A stretch of 19,514 nt of DNA from Bacillota bacterium (lineage in GTDB: Bacteria; Bacillota; Clostridia; Clostridiales; Clostridiaceae), in assembly GCA_023424785.1 (NCBI GenBank), contig JAFADP010000080.1:1-19514 (forward strand), read 5' to 3'. The position numbers and the translations under genes are program-made. Position 1 is the first letter of the stretch. Each line of letters opens with the position of its first letter. This document shows positions 1-6,576 of the stretch, in pieces. The notes under the pieces were generated by a model that saw nothing but the letters and a program-made list of their open reading frames with translations, was not told where the DNA came from and searched no databases.

Positions 1-500
1 TAGAAAGAAATATAGATGCAGAATTTAATAGAATACCATATGATTCATCTATAAAAATGGATGATGAACTTATGGATTTATTAGAACCTTTTGATTATAA
101 AGAAATTAAAGAGTTTGATATGGGATACTTATCAGGATATATGGCAGAAAAATTTAATTATGAAAAAGATTATTATTTAGAAAAAGCAAGAAATGAAGCA
201 AAATTAGATGCAAAGAATCTTGCTATGAGTACCATATCAGGATATTCATCTGTAGTAGTAACATCTAGTGTTGAGCAAGCAAATTTAAAAAGAATAGAAT
301 ATTGTTTATTGCCAGTATGGATATATAGATATGTTTACAATGGAGAAACATATACTTTTGCAATGAATGGACAAACTGGAAAGGTTATTGGAAAGCCACC
401 TGTAAGTAAAGGAAAAACTATTGCAATATTTTTATCTATATTTATAGCAGTAGTATTAATTATGTATATTATATTCTACATAGTAGGAGGAGTATCTTAA
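1..500 (+). CDS. Zinc-ribbon-type membrane protein, 3' part only (5' end outside window)
   Basis: The reading frame is open from base 3 through the left edge, so this is the 3' part of a longer gene. The ATG at 57 has no ribosome binding site and lies inside a conserved stretch (PYDSSIKMDDELMDLLEPFDY, split here only by the window), so I do not take it as the start. About 165 residues are visible. A soluble part carries the sequence LPVWIYRYVYNGETYTFAMN, followed by NGQTGKVIGKPPVSKGK, and one C-terminal membrane helix follows (last ~20 residues, IAIFLSIFIAVVLIMYIIF). From memory, Firmicutes proteins of about 340 aa with an N-terminal TFIIB-like zinc ribbon have this C-terminal half; the ribbon would lie outside the window. 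The stop overlaps the next start (TAATG), so the two genes are translationally coupled. The function is unknown. Confidence is good for a real gene and moderate for the family. Confidence 0.75.
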   Translation, partial: ERNIDAEFNRIPYDSSIKMDDELMDLLEPFDYKEIKEFDMGYLSGYMAEKFNYEKDYYLEKARNEAKLDAKNLAMSTISGYSSVVVTSSVEQANLKRIEYCLLPVWIYRYVYNGETYTFAMNGQTGKVIGKPPVSKGKTIAIFLSIFIAVVLIMYIIFYIVGGVS

Positions 501-1330
501 TGAAGAAGTTTAAAACTACAATGATAGTAGTATATTCCATAATAATTATATCGTTAGTAGGTATTTTAATTTTTAAACCTTTTGAAAAAGTTGAAAGAGT
601 AAAGGTTGATAATAGAAATAATAGTGGAGTTATAGTAACTGATGAAAGGTTATTTGATGAGGCAGATATTTTAACTGATAATCAAGAAAAATCATTAAAA
701 GAATATATGAAGAAGGTATCTAAAGAAAAGAAGACAGATATTATAATTGTTACAACAAGTGATGCAAAAGGTATGGGGCCTAAGGAGTATGCAGATAGCT
801 TTTATGATGCTCATGATTTTGGATATGAAGATTATATGGGAACAGGGTTACTTTATTTAATAGATTTAGATAAATCCGTTACAGGAAGTAGAGAAATTTG
901 GATTTCAACAACAAAGGATGCTATGGACTATTTCAATGAAAAAAGAATAAATAAATCTTTAGATAAAATAATAGAAGTATTAACTAAAGATGAATCCAAT
1001 CTTGATTATTATGGTTCATGTAATGAATTTATAAAATCTATAGAAAAATATATGAATGTACCAACATTTAATTTACCTTGGTATTTTCAAATAGGAATTT
1101 CTTTAGTAATTACAATAATTATAGTATCTATTCTTATTTATAATTCTAAGGGTAAGAAAACTATAACAACTACAACATACTTAAAAAGAGATTCATATTC
1201 TAAAAATTTAGTTAGAGATACTTTTATGTATAAAAATGTTACATCTAGAAAAATAGAGAAATCAAGCTCTAGTGGAGGTGGATCCTCAAGCTCTAGTGGA
1301 GGCCATGGAGGCGGAGGTAGAAGCTTTTAA
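500..1330 (+). CDS. TPM-domain membrane protein with Gly/Ser-rich tail
   Basis: 276 aa. Domains in order: an N-terminal membrane helix (residues ~8-26, TMIVVYSIIIISLVGILIF); a TPM-type extracytoplasmic domain (~45-190) that starts VTDERLFDEADILTD and contains the typical KKTDIIIVTT strand and GTGLLYLIDLD segment; a second helix (~197-214, ISLVITIIIVSILIYN); and a cytoplasmic tail of Ser and Gly ending GGHGGGGRSF. This layout is the usual one for TPM-domain proteins of Gram-positive bacteria. Family members have been linked to photosystem II repair (TLP18.3), as acid phosphatases in plants, and to unknown roles in bacteria. It starts on the last base of the previous stop, so the two proteins probably act together at the membrane. 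The tail is encoded by an imperfect tandem duplication (see 1262-1309). No activity can be assigned here. Confidence 0.85.
   Translation: MKKFKTTMIVVYSIIIISLVGILIFKPFEKVERVKVDNRNNSGVIVTDERLFDEADILTDNQEKSLKEYMKKVSKEKKTDIIIVTTSDAKGMGPKEYADSFYDAHDFGYEDYMGTGLLYLIDLDKSVTGSREIWISTTKDAMDYFNEKRINKSLDKIIEVLTKDESNLDYYGSCNEFIKSIEKYMNVPTFNLPWYFQIGISLVITIIIVSILIYNSKGKKTITTTTYLKRDSYSKNLVRDTFMYKNVTSRKIEKSSSSGGGSSSSSGGHGGGGRSF
1262..1309 (+). repeat. Tandem 24-bp duplication coding for the Ser/Gly tail
   Basis: The 17-base word TCAAGCTCTAGTGGAGG occurs at 1262-1278 and again, without change, at 1286-1302, giving a period of 24 bases (8 codons). The repeat is in frame and encodes SSSSGG twice. The identity at nucleotide level, in synonymous positions too, suggests a recent in-frame duplication. 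Confidence 0.8.
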
Positions 1331-1429
1331 GATTTTATTAAAACTGCACCAATAGTGTCATTTATAGTATTTAGAATGTTAAAGAAGAACTAGATTTGCA
1401 GTTTAGAAAAAATTGTGTTAAAGTATCAA

Positions 1430-1435
1430 TATAAT
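1430..1435 (+). promoter_or_regulatory. -10 element of the queosine operon
   Basis: A perfect TATAAT lies 7 bases before the first base of the preQ1 aptamer stem (1442), the right distance for transcription to start at the aptamer. No good -35 hexamer is visible 16-18 bases upstream (the region is A-rich), so the assignment rests on the -10 and its position. Confidence 0.55.
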
Positions 1436-1441
1436 TAAATA

Positions 1442-1483
1442 AGACAGTTCGTTTGGACCATCCTGTCTATAAATAAAACTAGG
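1442..1483 (+). ncRNA. preQ1 class I riboswitch aptamer
   Basis: The stem AGACAG (1442-1447) pairs with CTGTCT (1463-1468) around a loop that begins TTCG. An A-rich single-stranded tail follows, ending AAAACTAGG (1475-1483). This is the compact stem, loop and A-rich tail of the preQ1-I family, in which the tail folds back on the stem-loop as an H-type pseudoknot around preQ1. It lies directly upstream of five preQ1 synthesis genes, as expected. A terminator follows (1519-1564), so control is at transcription. The tail bases are also the left half of a possible antiterminator (see findings). Confidence 0.9.
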
Positions 1484-1518
1484 CAACTAACTTAAAGTTT
1501 TAAATATGTATTTTAGGG

Positions 1519-1564
1519 TTTATTTTGTTGACTAGTTTTTAGTTCAACAAAATAAATCTTTTTT
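1519..1564 (+). terminator. Riboswitch-controlled intrinsic terminator
   Basis: A perfect 13-bp stem (1519-1531 with 1544-1556) encloses a 12-base loop and is followed by TCTTTTTT (1557-1564). It sits between the preQ1 aptamer and queD. The left arm overlaps bases 1527-1531, which can instead pair with the aptamer tail, so terminator and antiterminator are mutually exclusive. Confidence 0.85.
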
Positions 1565-1594
1565 ATTTAAAATTATTTGGTTAGGAGAATTTAT

Positions 1595-2023
1595 ATGTTT
1601 ACAATTAAAAGCAAGGTAGAATTTGATATGGCTCATTACTTAAGCGGATATGTAGGAAAATGTGCTAATATACATGGTCATAGATATAAATTAATAGCAA
1701 AAATAAAAGCAGAAAAGTTACATGAAGAAGGTCAATTAAGAGGAATGGTAGATGACTTTGGAAACTTTAAAAGTGCACTAAAGGAAATAGCAGATTTTTT
1801 TGATCATAAGTTAATATTAGAGGATAATGAAGAAGGAAGAGCATTAGCAGAAAAATTAATGGAACTTCCAAATAATTTTAAGATAGAGTTCTTACCATAT
1901 AGAACAACAGCAGAAGAAATGTCGAGAGATATATTTAATAGATTAAAATCACAAGGATTAAATGTTTGTGAAGTAGAATTATTTGAGACTCCAAATAATA
2001 GTTGTATATATACGGAGGATTAA
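1595..2023 (+). CDS. queD: 6-carboxy-5,6,7,8-tetrahydropterin synthase QueD
   Basis: 142 aa, the usual length for the family. It converts 7,8-dihydroneopterin triphosphate (from FolE) to 6-carboxytetrahydropterin, the second step toward preQ1. The 6-pyruvoyl-tetrahydropterin synthase fold is marked by three zinc-binding histidines, H14 (FDMAH), H27 and H29 (NIHGHRY); the active-site C23 in GKCANIHGH; the Asp-His pair D70-H71 (FFDHKL); and the pterin-anchoring E131 in ELFETPNNS. The chosen start is the ATG at 1595, 6 bases after AGGAGA (1583-1588). The frame also has a TTG at 1577, but this precedes the ribosome binding site and adds six residues that do not fit the family N terminus. It is the first gene of the queosine operon, 5 bases before queE, and is controlled by the preQ1 riboswitch upstream. 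Confidence 0.95.
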   Translation: MFTIKSKVEFDMAHYLSGYVGKCANIHGHRYKLIAKIKAEKLHEEGQLRGMVDDFGNFKSALKEIADFFDHKLILEDNEEGRALAEKLMELPNNFKIEFLPYRTTAEEMSRDIFNRLKSQGLNVCEVELFETPNNSCIYTED

Positions 2024-2028
2024 AAGAT

Positions 2029-2691
2029 ATGTTTAATATAATAGAGAAGTTTTTATCTATAGATGGTGAAGGACCTACAGCAGGAGAACTTGCTACCTTT
2101 ATAAGATTTCAAAAGTGTAACTTAAGATGTTCTTGGTGTGATACTACATACTCTTTTAGTAAGGAATCAATAAAAGAGGTATTGAATTCACAAGAAATTT
2201 ATGATTATATAAAAGAAAATAAAGCTATAAATGTTACATTAACAGGGGGAGAGCCTTTAATTCAAGAAAACATAGATGAACTTTTATATATTTTAGATAA
2301 GGACAAGGACTTAAAAGTTCATATAGAAACTAATGGATCTATAGATATAGAGCCATTTAAGAAGAAGTATAAAAATTTAAGTTTTATTTTAGATTATAAA
2401 CTTCCAAGCAGCAAAATGACTAAGGAAATGAGTGAAAATAATCTAAATGTAGTAGATAGTAATGATGTATATAAGTTTGTAGTTGGAAGTATGGAAGATT
2501 TACAACTTGCTTATAAAATTATAAAAAATTATGATTTAACATCAAAATGTTTAGTTTATTTTAGTCCAGTATTTGAAGATATAGAGCTTCAAGAAATAGT
2601 TGAGTTTATGAAAGAAAAGAACTTAAATAAGGTAAAACTTCAAGTTCAGCTTCATAAAATCGTTTGGAATAAAGATACAAGGGGCGTGTAA
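2029..2691 (+). CDS. queE: 7-carboxy-7-deazaguanine synthase QueE (radical SAM)
   Basis: 220 aa. This radical SAM enzyme turns 6-carboxytetrahydropterin into 7-carboxy-7-deazaguanine by ring contraction, with SAM, Mg2+ and a [4Fe-4S] cluster. The cluster motif CxxxCxxC is C30-C34-C37 (KCNLRCSWCDT), and the SAM-binding TGGEPL is at 72-77. The N terminus IIEKFLSIDGEGPTAGELA matches QueE substrate-binding sequence. The start is ATG 2029 with GGAGG at 2014-2018. An in-frame TTG at 2002 would overlap queD and place the ribosome binding site inside the gene, so it was rejected. The gene lies 5 bases after queD and 2 bases before folE. Confidence 0.95.
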   Translation: MFNIIEKFLSIDGEGPTAGELATFIRFQKCNLRCSWCDTTYSFSKESIKEVLNSQEIYDYIKENKAINVTLTGGEPLIQENIDELLYILDKDKDLKVHIETNGSIDIEPFKKKYKNLSFILDYKLPSSKMTKEMSENNLNVVDSNDVYKFVVGSMEDLQLAYKIIKNYDLTSKCLVYFSPVFEDIELQEIVEFMKEKNLNKVKLQVQLHKIVWNKDTRGV

Positions 2692-2693
2692 GT

Positions 2694-3290
2694 ATGAAGA
2701 AACAAATTGATACAGAAAAAATACAAGAGTGTATAAGAGAAATATTAATTGCATTGGGGGATAATCCTGATAGAGAAGGGTTAAAAGATACACCTAAAAG
2801 AGTAGCAAAAATGTATAGCGAAGTTTTTGAAGGTATGACTCATACAAATGAAGAGATTGCAGAAATGTTTGGAACTACTTTTGAAGAAGAAGAGTATGTA
2901 GGTGAAGTACATAAAAATATGGTAGTTGTAAAGAACATACCTATACATAGTTATTGTGAACATCACTTAGCTCTTATGTATAATATGAAAGTTGCAATAG
3001 CTTATATACCAAAGGAAAAAATAATAGGGTTAAGTAAGCTTGCAAGAATAGCTGATATGGTAGGAAAGAGATTACAATTACAAGAGAGAATAGGTAGTGA
3101 TATATTAGAAATAGTTTCTATGATTACAGAAACTAAAGATGTAGCAGTATTAATAACTGGTGAACATAGTTGTATGACTGCTAGAGGTATAAAGAAACCT
3201 GGTACATTAACTACGACAACAAATTTTACAGGGGTTTTTGAAGATGATTCAATGCTAAGACAAGAGGCAATATTATTAATGAGAGATTAG
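2694..3290 (+). CDS. folE: GTP cyclohydrolase I FolE
   Basis: 198 aa, a standard length. It hydrolyses GTP to 7,8-dihydroneopterin triphosphate and formate, the first step shared by folate and 7-deazaguanine synthesis. Visible signatures are the zinc ligands C88 and H91 in HSYCEHHLAL, the third ligand C160 in GEHSCMTARG, catalytic H90, and the block YIPKEKIIGLSKLARI followed by QLQERI, which is diagnostic for FolE type I (zinc-dependent, not FolE2). It lies between queE and queC, 2 bases after queE and 11 before queC. Its product is therefore likely meant for QueD, although it would also feed folate synthesis if those genes exist elsewhere. The ribosome binding site is weak (AAGGGG, some 10 bases before the ATG), so it may rely on coupling to queE. 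Confidence 0.95.
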   Translation: MKKQIDTEKIQECIREILIALGDNPDREGLKDTPKRVAKMYSEVFEGMTHTNEEIAEMFGTTFEEEEYVGEVHKNMVVVKNIPIHSYCEHHLALMYNMKVAIAYIPKEKIIGLSKLARIADMVGKRLQLQERIGSDILEIVSMITETKDVAVLITGEHSCMTARGIKKPGTLTTTTNFTGVFEDDSMLRQEAILLMRD

Positions 3291-3301
3291 GAGGGGGACT
3301 A

Positions 3302-3964
3302 ATGAAAAAAGATAAGGCGGTAGTTGTATTTAGTGGTGGTCAAGACTCTACAACATGCTTATTTTGGGCATTAGAAAAGTTTGAAGAAGTAATAGCAGTA
3401 ACATTTAATTATAATCAAAAACATAAGTTAGAAATTGAATGTGCTAAAAATATTGCAAATGAGCTTGGAATAGAACATCATATATTAGATATGGAACTAC
3501 TTAATCAATTAGCACCAAATGCATTAACTAGAGATGATATAGAAATAAAAGCAGGAGAGGATGGAGCTCTTCCATCAACTTTTGTTGAGGGACGTAATAT
3601 GTTATTTTTAACTTTTGCAGGAGTTTTGGCAAAGGTAAAAGGAGCAAAGCATATAGTAACTGGAGTTTGTGAAACAGATTTTAGCGGATATCCAGATTGT
3701 AGAGATGTATTTATAAAATCATTAAATGTAACATTAAACTTAGCTATGGATTATGAATTTGTAGTCCATACTCCTCTAATGTGGATTGATAAAGCTGAAA
3801 CTTGGCAAATGGCAGATAAGTTTGGAAAGTTAGATTATGTAAGAGAAAAAACACTTACTTGTTATAATGGAATAATTGGCGATGGATGTGGAGAATGTCC
3901 AGCATGTAAGCTTAGAAAACGTGGACTAGATAAGTATTTAGAAAGCAAGAAGGAGAAGAAGTAA
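3302..3964 (+). CDS. queC: 7-cyano-7-deazaguanine (preQ0) synthase QueC
   Basis: 220 aa. It uses ATP and ammonia to convert 7-carboxy-7-deazaguanine into the nitrile preQ0. The PP-loop ATPase motif SGGQDSTTC is at 11-19. The C-terminal zinc site is formed by C187, C196, C199 and C202 (CYNGIIGDGCGECPACKLR). FVEGRNMLFLT (94-104) and GVCETDFSGYPDCR (121-134) are typical QueC blocks. The gene has a strong AGGAGGGGG site just before the ATG. Its stop overlaps the queF start (TAATG). Confidence 0.96.
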   Translation: MKKDKAVVVFSGGQDSTTCLFWALEKFEEVIAVTFNYNQKHKLEIECAKNIANELGIEHHILDMELLNQLAPNALTRDDIEIKAGEDGALPSTFVEGRNMLFLTFAGVLAKVKGAKHIVTGVCETDFSGYPDCRDVFIKSLNVTLNLAMDYEFVVHTPLMWIDKAETWQMADKFGKLDYVREKTLTCYNGIIGDGCGECPACKLRKRGLDKYLESKKEKK

Positions 3965-4467
3965 TGAAGGAAAGTGGAAGACAAGGTAAAGATTTAGAGG
4001 GAATAACTCTACTTGGAAATCAAGGTACAAAGTATTATTATGGATATAATCCAGAGGTTCTTGAAACTTTTGATAATAAGCATCCAGATAATGATTATTT
4101 TGTTAAGTTCAACTGTCCTGAATTTACAAGTCTTTGTCCTATAACAGGTCAGCCAGACTTTGCTACTATATACATAAGCTATATTCCATCAATAAAAATG
4201 GTAGAAAGTAAGTCTTTAAAATTATATTTATTTAGTTTTAGAAACCATGGAGATTTCCATGAAGACTGTATAAATATAATAATGAAGGACTTAATAAAGT
4301 TAATGGACCCTAAATATATAGAAGTTTGGGGTAAGTTCACTCCAAGAGGTGGAATTAGTATAGATCCATATTGTAACTATGGAAAGCCAGGAACTAAATT
4401 TGAAGAAATGGCTAACTATAGAATGATGAATCATGATATGTATCCTGAGAAAATAGATAACAGATAA
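3964..4467 (+). CDS. queF: NADPH-dependent preQ0 reductase QueF
   Basis: 167 aa, the short unimodular (YkvM-like) form. It reduces the preQ0 nitrile to the aminomethyl group of preQ1 with two NADPH. The catalytic cysteine is C58 in LCPITGQPDF, with the general acid D65. The QueF signature ESKSLKLYLFSFRNHG begins at E81, and the His-Glu pair H99-E100 (FHED) follows. FTPRGGISIDPY near residue 125 is also conserved. The start overlaps the queC stop by one base, with AAGGAGAAG just upstream. This is the last gene of the operon, so the operon's end product is preQ1. The genes that insert it into tRNA (tgt) and finish queuosine (queA, queG/queH) are not in the window. Confidence 0.96.
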   Translation: MKESGRQGKDLEGITLLGNQGTKYYYGYNPEVLETFDNKHPDNDYFVKFNCPEFTSLCPITGQPDFATIYISYIPSIKMVESKSLKLYLFSFRNHGDFHEDCINIIMKDLIKLMDPKYIEVWGKFTPRGGISIDPYCNYGKPGTKFEEMANYRMMNHDMYPEKIDNR

Positions 4468-4510
4468 AATTAAAAAAGAAAAAGGATAATGTTGCATAAA
4501 AAATATTTAA

Positions 4511-4545
4511 AAAATAGGCTACTCTTTGTAAGAGTAGCCTATTTT
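4511..4545 (+). terminator. Terminator of the queosine operon
   Basis: A perfect 16-bp stem (4511-4526 with 4530-4545) has a 3-base loop (TGT). It lies 43 bases after the queF stop. The T run is short and part of the stem, and an A run on the left arm would also allow function on the other strand. Confidence 0.85.
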
Positions 4546-4567
4546 GGATTAAAATTACAAAAAAGTA

Positions 4568-4596
4568 TTGACAAATCAATTTCTGAGCTATATTAT
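4568..4596 (+). promoter_or_regulatory. SigA-type promoter of the gntR-ABC operon
   Basis: TTGACA (4568-4573), a 17-base spacer and TATTAT (4591-4596) form a near-consensus vegetative promoter just after the queosine terminator. The operator at 4596-4617 overlaps the end of the -10. Confidence 0.88.
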
Positions 4597-4617
4597 TGTA
4601 CTATAGTATTAATACAA
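4596..4617 (+). promoter_or_regulatory. Palindromic operator, probably for the GntR protein at 4638
   Basis: The outer arms TTGTA (4596-4600) and TACAA (4613-4617) are inverted repeats. Inside are two overlapping perfect 10-bp palindromes, TACTATAGTA (4599-4608) and GTATTAATAC (4606-4615). The site covers the end of the -10 and the expected start of transcription, so a bound protein would block initiation. YtrA-type GntR regulators usually repress their own operon from a site in this place; binding here is inferred. Confidence 0.7.
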
Positions 4618-4637
4618 TATGTTAAGGAGGAAAAGAT

Positions 4638-5006
4638 ATGGCGTGGAATTTTAAGGACGATAGACCTATCTATTTTCAAATAATGGAACAAATAGAAATA
4701 AGAATAGTATCTGGTTTTTATAAGGCTGGAGATAAGTTACCATCAGTAAGAGATATGGCAAGTGAAGCTGCGGTAAATCCTAACACAATGCAAAAAGCAC
4801 TTGCAGAATTGGAATTAAAAGGGTTATTATATAGTCAACGAACTAGTGGAAGATTTATTACGGAGGATGTTAATATGATTAAAGAAATGAGAAATGAATT
4901 AGCAACGGATATAATAAATGAGTTTTTAAATAACATGAAAAATATAGGTTATGGGGAAGAGGAAATTATAGCATTAGTTCAGAAAAATTATGAGGGGGAA
5001 GAGTAA
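4638..5006 (+). CDS. YtrA-family GntR transcriptional regulator
   Basis: 122 aa. The N-terminal winged helix-turn-helix (about residues 8-75: PIYFQIMEQIEIRIVSGFYK, then GDKLPSVRDMA, then VNPNTMQKALAELELKGLL) is a standard GntR DNA-binding domain. Only some 45 residues follow, enough for two dimerising helices but too short for an effector domain, which is the mark of the YtrA subfamily. These regulators usually repress a linked ABC transporter, and an ABC ATPase starts on the last base of this stop (TAATG). The ribosome binding site is AAGGAGG (4624-4630), 7 bases before the ATG. The promoter and palindromic operator immediately upstream suggest autoregulation. The inducing signal cannot be told from sequence; in relatives it is often cell-wall stress or peptide antibiotics. 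Confidence 0.92.
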   Translation: MAWNFKDDRPIYFQIMEQIEIRIVSGFYKAGDKLPSVRDMASEAAVNPNTMQKALAELELKGLLYSQRTSGRFITEDVNMIKEMRNELATDIINEFLNNMKNIGYGEEEIIALVQKNYEGEE

Positions 5007-5707
5007 TGAATGAAATGTTACTAGAATGTAAAGATCTTTCTAAGAGGTTTGGTAGAAAGGAAGCCTTAAAGAATATCAATTTACAAGTAAAGAGAGGAAG
5101 AATAGTAGGGTTATTAGGACCTAATGGAAGTGGAAAGAGTACTTTAATAAAAATTGCAAATGGACTTTTAACACCAAGTTCAGGAGAGTTGCTTATTAAT
5201 GGTAATAAACCAGGGGTTGAAACAAAAAAGGTAGTTTCATATCTTCCAGAAAGAACTTATTTAAATGATTGGATGAAGGTATGTGACATTATAAAATTCT
5301 TTGAAGATTTTTATGATGATTTTAATAAAGAAAAAGCTTATAGCATGTTAAAGAGTTTAAATATTGATGCAAATGATAAGTTAAAAACAATGTCTAAAGG
5401 AACTAAGGAAAAGGTTCAGCTTATATTAGTTATGAGTAGAGAAGCAGATATTTACTTTTTAGATGAACCAATAGCAGGGGTAGATCCAGCAGCTAGAGAT
5501 TATATATTAAACACAATAATTAGTAATTATAATGAAAATGCTACAATAATTATTTCAACTCATTTAATATCAGATATTGAAAAAATATTAGATGATGTAA
5601 TATTTATAGCATATGGTGAAATTAAATTAACTAAGAGTGTAGATGAAATAAGAGAAGAAGAAGGAAAGAGTGTAGATGCATTATTTAGGGAGGTGTTCAA
5701 ATGTTAG
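5006..5707 (+). CDS. ABC transporter ATP-binding protein (YtrB/BcrA-like)
   Basis: 233 aa, a single nucleotide-binding domain. Walker A is GPNGSGKST (38-46), Walker B is IYFLDE (149-154) followed by the D-loop GVDP, and the H-loop histidine is H185. The signature motif is degenerate, MSKGTKEK (129-136), in place of LSGGQ. The Q-loop position reads YLPE (79-82), without the usual glutamine. Such sequences are common in exporters of the bacitracin/lantibiotic-immunity and YtrB type. The gene overlaps gntR by 1 base and the permease by 7, so the three proteins are probably made together. It likely energises the 6-TM partner as an exporter or membrane-stress system. The substrate is unknown. Confidence 0.92.
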   Translation: MNEMLLECKDLSKRFGRKEALKNINLQVKRGRIVGLLGPNGSGKSTLIKIANGLLTPSSGELLINGNKPGVETKKVVSYLPERTYLNDWMKVCDIIKFFEDFYDDFNKEKAYSMLKSLNIDANDKLKTMSKGTKEKVQLILVMSREADIYFLDEPIAGVDPAARDYILNTIISNYNENATIIISTHLISDIEKILDDVIFIAYGEIKLTKSVDEIREEEGKSVDALFREVFKC

Positions 5708-6516
5708 GAAAGTTAATTAAATATGAATTTAAGTCAACAGGAAGAATGTTATTGCCTCTATATGGTTTATTGCTTATATTATCATTTTTAATAAGATTTT
5801 CTACGATTAATGAATCTAATTATAATACGGATAATCCTGTAATGCAGATTTTTGCAGTAGTAATAGTATTAGCATATGTTCTTGTTAATTTTATTGTTGT
5901 TATAGGTACATTTGTTGTTATTATTCAAAGATTTTATAAGAATATATTTGGTGACGAAGGGTATTTAATGAATACACTTCCTGTAAAGGCATGGGAAAAT
6001 GTTGCAAGTAAAACAATAGTTGCTTTTGTATGGTCAATATTAAGTGGAATAGTTGCAGTTATATCATTTATAATTATGATAGGAATTAAATTTAGTCGTA
6101 TAGGTATTGAATTAAGTGAAATAATTAAACAAATTAGAATAGTTAATATTAAACTTGATGGGCTAATAGTAGAAATGATATTTATACTTCTAGTTATAAT
6201 GATAGTTTCTACAATTCAAAGTATACTTCATATTTATGTATCTATTGCAGTAGGACAAACGGCTCAAAAAAGAAAAGTATTATCATCAATAGGAACATAT
6301 ATAGGGTTATCTGTTATAGTTTCAATAATAAATAATATTGTAGGTCTTATGTTTGGAAAAGGAACAATCATATATACAAATAGTAGTAATATAGCAGACG
6401 TGTTAGGGTTATTTAATAATGTGTTTTTAGTAACATTAATAATAGAAATAGTATTAAGTTTTATATACTTCTTTATTACAACTTATATGATGAAGAAAAA
6501 ATTAAATTTAGAGTAG
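5701..6516 (+). CDS. ABC transporter permease, six membrane helices
   Basis: 271 aa with about six hydrophobic segments (near 15-33, 49-75, 107-129, 155-180, 196-217 and 238-262) and no soluble domain. The sequence around residue 80 (NIFGDEGYLMNTLPVKAWENVASK) resembles the cytoplasmic loop found in ABC-2-type permeases of Clostridium, where GYLxxTLPV is recurrent. The start codon lies 7 bases inside the ATPase gene, with GGAGGTG just upstream. It is the membrane partner of the ATPase at 5006-5707 and presumably acts as a homodimer with it. The substrate is unknown. Confidence 0.85.
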   Translation: MLGKLIKYEFKSTGRMLLPLYGLLLILSFLIRFSTINESNYNTDNPVMQIFAVVIVLAYVLVNFIVVIGTFVVIIQRFYKNIFGDEGYLMNTLPVKAWENVASKTIVAFVWSILSGIVAVISFIIMIGIKFSRIGIELSEIIKQIRIVNIKLDGLIVEMIFILLVIMIVSTIQSILHIYVSIAVGQTAQKRKVLSSIGTYIGLSVIVSIINNIVGLMFGKGTIIYTNSSNIADVLGLFNNVFLVTLIIEIVLSFIYFFITTYMMKKKLNLE

Positions 6517-6523
6517 AAAATTT

Positions 6524-6565
6524 AAAAATCACTATAAACGTATATACGATTATAGTGATTTTTTT
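6524..6565 (+). terminator. Bidirectional terminator between convergent genes
   Basis: A 14-bp perfect stem (6524-6537 with 6550-6563) is capped by a further small palindrome (CGTATATACG) and followed by T bases. On the other strand the same hairpin ends in a run of T, so it can also end the minus-strand gene at 6577-6996. Confidence 0.88.
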
Positions 6566-6576
6566 GTATATAAATT

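Noticed and set aside
57..59. ATG at 57 as start of the first gene.
   Set aside because: The frame is open to the left edge, there is no ribosome binding site, and the sequence around it belongs to the middle of the family.
1340..1404. AAACTGCA (1340-1347) and TGCAGTTT (1397-1404) form a distant inverted repeat after the TPM gene.
   Set aside because: The arms are only 8 bp, separated by 49 bases with no clear inner stem, and no T run follows. Not convincing as a terminator or operator.
4489..4683. Open frame of 64 codons between queF and gntR.
   Set aside because: It runs through the terminator, the promoter and the start of the regulator gene, has no ribosome binding site, and has no recognisable protein sequence.
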